Source: Actinomycetes bacterium (GTDB taxonomy: Bacteria; Actinomycetota; Actinomycetes; Actinomycetales; Cellulomonadaceae). Taken from it: a stretch of 5,656 nucleotides of DNA. Shown piece after piece: positions 1 through 3,997 of this stretch. Made by a program: the position numbers and the translations under genes. Below the pieces are notes generated by a model. That model was not told where the DNA came from. It was given only the letters and a program-made list of their open reading frames with translations, and did not search any database. Position 1 is the first letter of the stretch. Every line of letters starts with the position of its first letter. The stretch lies in assembly GCA_023425905.1 (NCBI GenBank), contig JAFABT010000335.1, forward strand, positions 1 through 5,656. The letters are read 5' to 3'.

Positions 1-317
1 GCGATGAGCAGGTTCCCTACCGCGTGGTTGTCGAGGCTCCCGGGCGACGCGAAGCGGTACTGCAGCAGGTCGCGCCAGGTCCGCCCCCACTCCGAGTCCT
101 CGCACAGCGCGGCGAGCGCCATGCGCAGGTCCCCGGGCGGCAGCACACCGAGCTCCTCGCGCAGCCTGCCCGACGACCCTCCGTCGTCGGCGACCGTGAC
201 GACGGCCGTGACCTCACCGGCCGCGAGGCGCAGCGCGGACAGGCTCGCGGCGAGCCCATGGCCTCCGCCCAGCGCGACGGCGCGCGGGCCCTGCCCGACC
301 CCGTAGGTCCGTCTCAT
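1..317 (-). CDS. yvcK: YvcK family UDP-GlcNAc-binding regulator (N-terminal part, runs off left edge)
   Basis: Only the first 105 complete codons are present. The translation starts MRRTYGVGQGPRAVALGGGH and carries the YvcK/CofD-like nucleotide-binding signatures: the glycine loop GGGHGLA at residues 17-23, TVADDGGSSGRLR at 41-53, PPGDLR at 60-65, and DNHAVGNLL near the cut. Characterised YvcK proteins (B. subtilis YvcK, mycobacterial CuvA) bind UDP-sugars such as UDP-GlcNAc and affect cell-wall precursor supply and growth on gluconeogenic carbon sources; they are cytoplasmic and not CofD transferases. The ATG at 317-315 overlaps the rapZ TGA by four bases (ATGA), which fixes the start and suggests translational coupling. 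AAGGA directly abuts the ATG, too close for a normal Shine-Dalgarno. The gene sits immediately after rapZ, as in many Gram-positive bacteria, where whiA usually follows. The family call is secure; specific physiology here is inferred. Confidence 0.93.
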   Translation of the reverse strand, partial: MRRTYGVGQGPRAVALGGGHGLAASLSALRLAAGEVTAVVTVADDGGSSGRLREELGVLPPGDLRMALAALCEDSEWGRTWRDLLQYRFASPGSLDNHAVGNLLI

Positions 318-1246
318 TCCTTGCCCAGATCACGCGCCGAGACCGTCACCCGGCGTCCGCGTGAGCGGAGCTCGCCGGCGATCGCCTCGCTCATCGCGAC
401 TGAGCGGTGCTTTCCGCCGGTGCACCCGACGGCGATCGTCACGTAGCGCTTCTCCTCCGCGAGGTACCCCGCGAAGGCCGGCTCGAGCGCGTCGATGTAC
501 CGCTCGACGAAGAGCCGCGCCCCGGGCAGCCCGAGCACGTAGTCGCGCACCGGCGTGTCTCGCCCCGTGAGGTGGCGCAGCTCCGTGACCCAGTAGGGGT
601 TGGCGAGGAACCGCACGTCGACGACGTGGTCCGCGTCGATCGGGAGTCCGTACTTGAACCCGAACGCCACGATGTTGATCCGCAGCTCGTCCGAGTGCCC
701 GGATCCGACCGCCGCCCGCACCTCACGGCTGAGGTCGTGCACGTTGAGCTCAGAGGTGTCGATGAGGATGTCCGCACGTTCGCGGACGTCGGAGAGCTGG
801 GTGCGCTCAGCCCGGATGCCGTCGAGGATCGTGCCGTCGCCCTGGAGCGGGTGCGGCCGCCGCACGCTCTCGTAGCGCCGCACGAGCACCTCGTCCGAGG
901 CGTCCAGGTAGAGGATGCGGTAGCTCGTCCCCGCCTCGGTGAGTCCGTCGAGCACGGGCATGAGGTCCGCGAAGAATCCCCGGCCGCGCACGTCGACGAC
1001 CGCCGCGAGCCGATCGACGCCCGACCCGTGCGTCATCATCCCCGTGAGGTGACCGAGCATCTGGGCAGGCAGGTTGTCGACGACGTACCACCCGAGGTCC
1101 TCCACGACGGCCGCGGCCCTCGTGCGGCCGGCACCGGACATGCCCGTGATGACGAGCACTTCTGGGACGTGAGGTCGCGGCAGGTTCGCGGCCTCGTCGA
1201 GCGCCTTGATGCCCTGCGGCACGGTCTGGGGATCGCGGGACGTCAT
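314..1246 (-). CDS. rapZ: RapZ (YvcJ) family nucleotide-binding protein
   Basis: This 310-residue protein is close to the family length of about 285-300, with an extra N-terminal stretch of about 28 residues. The P-loop is GMSGAGRT at 35-42, so Arg41 stands where the classical Walker Lys would be; I recall this variant as common in actinobacterial homologues. Other family blocks are LGWYVVDNLP (51-60), DVRGR (85-89, Walker-B-like Asp85), RRPHPL (129-134), FGFKYGLP (195-202), DVRFLANPYW (210-219) and the C-terminal CTGGKHRS (275-282). E. coli RapZ is an adaptor that delivers the GlmZ sRNA to RNase E and senses glucosamine-6-phosphate; B. subtilis YvcJ hydrolyses nucleotides. The E. coli RNA-binding basic tail is not conserved here, so the sRNA-adaptor role should not be transferred. 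ATG 1246 is the first in-frame start after the uvrC stop, which lies in the same frame; no good Shine-Dalgarno precedes it. Co-transcription with uvrC and yvcK is likely. Confidence 0.95.
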   Translation of the reverse strand: MTSRDPQTVPQGIKALDEAANLPRPHVPEVLVITGMSGAGRTRAAAVVEDLGWYVVDNLPAQMLGHLTGMMTHGSGVDRLAAVVDVRGRGFFADLMPVLDGLTEAGTSYRILYLDASDEVLVRRYESVRRPHPLQGDGTILDGIRAERTQLSDVRERADILIDTSELNVHDLSREVRAAVGSGHSDELRINIVAFGFKYGLPIDADHVVDVRFLANPYWVTELRHLTGRDTPVRDYVLGLPGARLFVERYIDALEPAFAGYLAEEKRYVTIAVGCTGGKHRSVAMSEAIAGELRSRGRRVTVSARDLGKE

Positions 1247-1267
1247 GCCACCAGCATGCCAGGCAGG

Positions 1268-3388
1268 TCAGAGATCGGGCCGTGCCGCGCCCGGGGACGC
1301 AGCCGGGTCGTCGATCACGGACCCGGGCTCAGGGACCTCGGCGCCGGCTGCAGCCTGCGGCGCGAGCGCGGCCACGACGGCTGCAGCGGTCCGCTCCCCC
1401 ATGCCCGGCACCGTGGCGATCTCCTCGGCACTCGCGGCGCGGAGCCGCTTGAGGGAGCCGAAGTGACGCAGCAGCGCGGCGCTGCGCGCCGGTCCAAGTC
1501 CGGGGACGTCGTCGAGCGCCGACCGGCTCATCGCCTTCCCCCGTCGACGACGGTGGGCCGTGATCGCGAATCGATGGGCCTCGTCCCGGACGCGCTGCAG
1601 CAGGTACAGCCCCTGCGACGTGCGAGGCAGCACGACGGGGAACTCGTCGTCGGGGAGCCACACCTCCTCCAGGCGCTTCGCCAGCCCGACGAGGGCGACG
1701 TCCTCGACGCCGAGCTCGGAGAGCGCCCGCGCCGCCGCGGCGACCTGCGGCGGGCCGCCGTCGACGACGACGAGGTGGGGCGGGTAGGCGAAGCGCTTGG
1801 GCTGCGCGGTGCCCACCGCAGGATCGACGGGTCCCGTGACGAGCTCGCCGTCGAGGTCGTCGACCGCCGCGCGAGCCTGCTCCTGCCCCGGGGCCTCGCC
1901 CAGGTCGAGCTCGCTCGACGTCGACTGGTCGGCGAGGTAGCGGGCGAACCTGCGCCGGATGACCTCATGCATCGCCGCGGTGTCATCGCGCGCGCCCTGG
2001 CCCTCCGGGCCCCGGATCGCAAAGGTGCGGTACTCGCTCTTGCGCGGCAACCCGTCCTCGAACACGACCATCGACGCCATCTGGTGCGTACCCTGCGTCG
2101 TCGAGACGTCGTAGCACTCGATGCGCAGCGGCGCGCTCGGCAGGTCGAGCGCCTCCTGCAGCTCCTGGAGAGCCTGGCTGCGCGTCGTGAGGTCACCCGC
2201 TCGCCGCGTGCGATGCAGCTGGAGCGCGTGCTCGGCGTTGCGGTGCACCGTACGAGCAAGGTCCTTCTTGTCCCCGCGTTGGGGCACCCTCACCCGGACG
2301 CGCGCGCCACGCAACGTGCTCAGCCACGCCTCGACGTCCTCGAGGTCCGTCGGGAGCACCGGAACGAGGACCTCACGCGGCACGACCTCCGCCGCCACGT
2401 GGTCCCGTCGTGCGCGCGGCCCCGAAGCGGTGAGTTCCGGCTCGGGCGAGCCGTCGTCGCCGTAGACCTGCTGGAGCAGCCGCTCGACGAGGTCGGCGTC
2501 GGTGACGTCCTCGACCTTCTCGACGACCCACCCGCGCTGGCCCCGGATGCGCCCTCCGCGCACGTGGAAGACCTGGATCGCCGCCTCGAGCTCGTCGCCG
2601 GCGAGCGCGAAGACGTCCGCGTCTGTGCCGTCCGTGAGGACGACAGCATTGCGCTCGGTGGCGCGCTCGAGGGCCTGGAGGTCGTCGCGGAGCCGGGCGG
2701 CGCGCTCGAAGTCGAGCTCCTGCGCGGCTGCGGTCATCTGCGCCGTGAGCTCGCGGGTGAAGCGAGCCGAGTCGCCCGCCATGAACGCGCAGAAGTCGTC
2801 CGCGAGGGCCCGGTGCTCCTCGGCGGTGACTCGTCCGACGCACGGCGCGGAGCACTTGTCGATGTAGCCGAGGAGGCATGGACGACCCTGTCGCTGGGCC
2901 CTGTTGAACACGCCCGCGGAGCAGGTGCGCACGGGGAACACGCGCAGGAGGAGGTCGAGCGTCTCTCGAATCGCCCACGCGTGCGCGTACGGGCCGAAGT
3001 ACCGCGTGCCCGGCCGGCGCGCGCCGCGCATCACCTGGATCCGAGGGAAGCGCTCGCTCAGCGTGACGGCGAGATAGGGGTAGGACTTGTCGTCGCGGTA
3101 CTTGACGTTGAAACGCGGGTCGAACTCCTTGATCCACGAGTACTCGAGGGCGAGCGCTTCGACCTCGGTCCCGACGACGGTCCACTGGACCGACGACGCG
3201 GTGGTCACCATCGACTGCGTGCGCGGGTGCAACGTCGCAAGCGGCTGGAAGTAGTTCGCGAGCCGCTGCCGGAGGTTCTTGGCCTTGCCGACGTAGACGA
3301 CCCGCCCGTGCTCGTCGGCGAAGCGGTAGACGCCGGGCGCCTCCGGCACCTGCCCCGGCGCGGGACGGTACTGCCGCGGGTCAGCCAT
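1268..3388 (-). CDS. uvrC: Excinuclease ABC subunit UvrC
   Basis: UvrC makes the 3' and 5' incisions around damage bound by UvrB in nucleotide excision repair. The 706-residue product shows the full domain order. The GIY-YIG 3'-nuclease occupies roughly residues 15-95 (GVY 19-21, YVG 32-34, Arg42, probable catalytic Glu82, Asn94). A four-cysteine module follows (C156, C171, C179, C183), matching the iron-sulfur-ligand cysteines of UvrC. The UvrB-binding UVR motif is at about 211-246. The RNase-H-like 5'-nuclease has D427, D468/D469, D543 in VVDGG, and H605 in EAHRFA. Tandem helix-hairpin-helix repeats lie at about 624-675. An acidic insertion at about 487-530 and an Ala/Pro-rich tail after 676 make it longer than E. 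coli UvrC (about 610). The start MADPRQYRPAPG fits actinobacterial UvrCs. Thr430 replaces the His usual after the motif-I Ser. It diverges from osmC and leads the rapZ-yvcK unit. Confidence 0.97.
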   Translation of the reverse strand: MADPRQYRPAPGQVPEAPGVYRFADEHGRVVYVGKAKNLRQRLANYFQPLATLHPRTQSMVTTASSVQWTVVGTEVEALALEYSWIKEFDPRFNVKYRDDKSYPYLAVTLSERFPRIQVMRGARRPGTRYFGPYAHAWAIRETLDLLLRVFPVRTCSAGVFNRAQRQGRPCLLGYIDKCSAPCVGRVTAEEHRALADDFCAFMAGDSARFTRELTAQMTAAAQELDFERAARLRDDLQALERATERNAVVLTDGTDADVFALAGDELEAAIQVFHVRGGRIRGQRGWVVEKVEDVTDADLVERLLQQVYGDDGSPEPELTASGPRARRDHVAAEVVPREVLVPVLPTDLEDVEAWLSTLRGARVRVRVPQRGDKKDLARTVHRNAEHALQLHRTRRAGDLTTRSQALQELQEALDLPSAPLRIECYDVSTTQGTHQMASMVVFEDGLPRKSEYRTFAIRGPEGQGARDDTAAMHEVIRRRFARYLADQSTSSELDLGEAPGQEQARAAVDDLDGELVTGPVDPAVGTAQPKRFAYPPHLVVVDGGPPQVAAAARALSELGVEDVALVGLAKRLEEVWLPDDEFPVVLPRTSQGLYLLQRVRDEAHRFAITAHRRRRGKAMSRSALDDVPGLGPARSAALLRHFGSLKRLRAASAEEIATVPGMGERTAAAVVAALAPQAAAGAEVPEPGSVIDDPAASPGAARPDL

Positions 3389-3414
3389 GGAACCAGCCTA
3401 GTAACGGTAACGTC
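3389..3414 (+). promoter_or_regulatory. Candidate osmC promoter: sigma-70-like TAACGT or ECF-like GGAACC-N16-CGTC
   Basis: Two overlapping readings are possible. TAACGT at 3408-3413 fits the actinobacterial -10 pattern TAnnnT and ends 6 bases before the osmC ATG, which would place transcription start on the A of the start codon (leaderless mRNA). Alternatively, GGAACC at 3389-3394 and CGTC at 3411-3414, separated by 16 bases, resemble the -35 and -10 elements of ECF-sigma promoters and predict nearly the same start point. No Shine-Dalgarno precedes the ATG, in line with leaderless translation. With short motifs in G+C-rich DNA, chance matches are possible. The region is shared back-to-back with uvrC. 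Confidence 0.35.
3404..3409 (-). promoter_or_regulatory. Candidate -10 element for the uvrC-rapZ-yvcK unit
   Basis: On the minus strand TACCGT fits the actinobacterial TAnnnT -10 pattern. A start about 7 bases downstream would give a leader of only about 8-9 bases before the uvrC ATG at 3388, too short for a Shine-Dalgarno; none is visible (the leader reads roughly CTGGTTCC). There is no clear -35; GTGAAG lies 19 bases upstream and matches only the TGA core. The element is inferred from pattern and position alone. Its main support is that almost no other space exists between the two divergent genes. Confidence 0.3.
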
Positions 3415-3419
3415 GGCAT

Positions 3420-3926
3420 ATGGGACTGCTTCACGTGTACGACACGACTGTCGAGTGGACCGGTGCAGGCGAGGCCGGCACCGCGTCCTACACCTCCTAC
3501 GGCCGCGACCACGTGGTCCGCATCGACGGCAGGCCCGACCTGCTCGGGTCCGCCGACCCTGTCTTCCGTGGTGACGCGACGCGGCACTCCCCCGAGGATC
3601 TCTTCGTGTCGGCGCTGTCCCAGTGCCACATGCTCTGGTTCCTCCATGTCGCTGCGACGGCGGGGGTCGTCGTCACGGGGTACACCGACCGCGCGCAGGG
3701 CACGATGCGCGTCGAGGCGGGCGGTGCGGGGCAGTTCACCGACGTCGTGCTGCGGCCCCGGGTGGTCGTCCGGAACCGGCACACCCCGGACGGCGAGGAG
3801 ATCGACGCGAGGCTGCTCGACCGCCTGCACGCGACGGCGGGTGAGCACTGCTTCATCGCCCGTTCGGTGAGCTTCCCGGTCCACGTCGAGGCGACCTCCC
3901 TCGTCGAAGGACATGCGAGCGCGTGA
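3420..3926 (+). CDS. OsmC family protein (putative thiol-dependent peroxidase)
   Basis: The 168-residue product is an OsmC/Ohr-superfamily protein. Members are homodimeric cytoplasmic enzymes that reduce organic or inorganic peroxides through two cysteines, usually recharged by dihydrolipoyl or other thiol systems. The conserved blocks are all present: RDHVVRIDG (29-37), the loop with Arg55 leading to HSPEDLF (56-62) with Glu59, the central-helix Cys69 in SALSQCHMLWFLHVAATAG (predicted peroxidatic), and Cys144 in GEHCFIARSVSFPVHVE (predicted resolving). Length is somewhat above the roughly 140 residues of classic OsmC/Ohr. I see no signal peptide or membrane segment. The ATG at 3420 is the best start because the family-typical N-terminus (YDTTVEWTGAGEAGTASYTS) follows at once. 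It is the only plus-strand gene here, diverging from uvrC with 31 bp between and converging on uvrA. The subgroup (OsmC versus Ohr-like) and preferred peroxide cannot be told by eye, so no symbol is given. Confidence 0.92.
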   Translation: MGLLHVYDTTVEWTGAGEAGTASYTSYGRDHVVRIDGRPDLLGSADPVFRGDATRHSPEDLFVSALSQCHMLWFLHVAATAGVVVTGYTDRAQGTMRVEAGGAGQFTDVVLRPRVVVRNRHTPDGEEIDARLLDRLHATAGEHCFIARSVSFPVHVEATSLVEGHASA

Positions 3927-3932
3927 GCGCAA

Positions 3933-3972
3933 GGCGCCATTGAGCCCCTGAGCGCTCGGTACCTCAAGCGCC
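3933..3972. terminator. Candidate bidirectional hairpin terminator between osmC and uvrA
   Basis: GGCGC (3933-3937) pairs with GCGCC (3968-3972) and TTGAG (3940-3944) pairs with CTCAA (3963-3967), with CA (3938-3939) as a two-base bulge. That makes a ten-pair stem around an 18-base loop. The loop contains the palindrome GAGCGCTC (3950-3957) flanked by CC and GG, so it could fold further. The hairpin begins 6 bases after the osmC stop and ends 25 bases before the uvrA stop on the other strand, where a shared terminator would be expected. Neither side has a U-tract (TTGCGC on the uvrA exit, GTCGAC on the osmC exit), so it would be a U-less terminator or simply a transcript-end stabiliser. The remainder of the 71-bp gap (3927-3997) shows nothing else I recognise. 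Confidence 0.5.
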
Positions 3973-3997
3973 GTCGACTCCGTCACGAAGGACGCGG

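Noticed and set aside
1243..1257. A four-codon mini-ORF (ATG CTG GTG GCA TGA, minus strand) ending in an ATGA overlap with the rapZ start
   Set aside because: It could act as a coupling leader, but it has no Shine-Dalgarno and such short ORFs arise readily by chance in a 21-bp gap; no independent support.
3389..3445. SOS (LexA) box or PafBC-type DNA-damage promoter motif upstream of uvrC
   Set aside because: I found no GAAC-N4-GTTC palindrome and no TTGTCRGTG-like box at the right distance from either -10 candidate on either strand.
3435..3445. Inverted repeat GTGT-ACG-ACAC just inside osmC as a possible repressor operator
   Set aside because: The arms are only 4 bp and lie within coding sequence for conserved N-terminal residues; too weak to call.
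407..3574. A very long open frame (1055 codons) on the plus strand opposite rapZ and uvrC
   Set aside because: rapZ and uvrC happen to be in the same frame, and this plus frame is exactly codon-for-codon opposite them. Its stops would need TTA, CTA or TCA codons in the genes, which are avoided in this G+C-rich genome. The translation is Arg/Val/Asp/His-rich with no recognisable domain.
3381..3986. A 201-codon minus-strand open frame opposite osmC
   Set aside because: The plus-strand reading has both OsmC cysteines and the family blocks; the antisense product shows no domain and would overlap the uvrC start.
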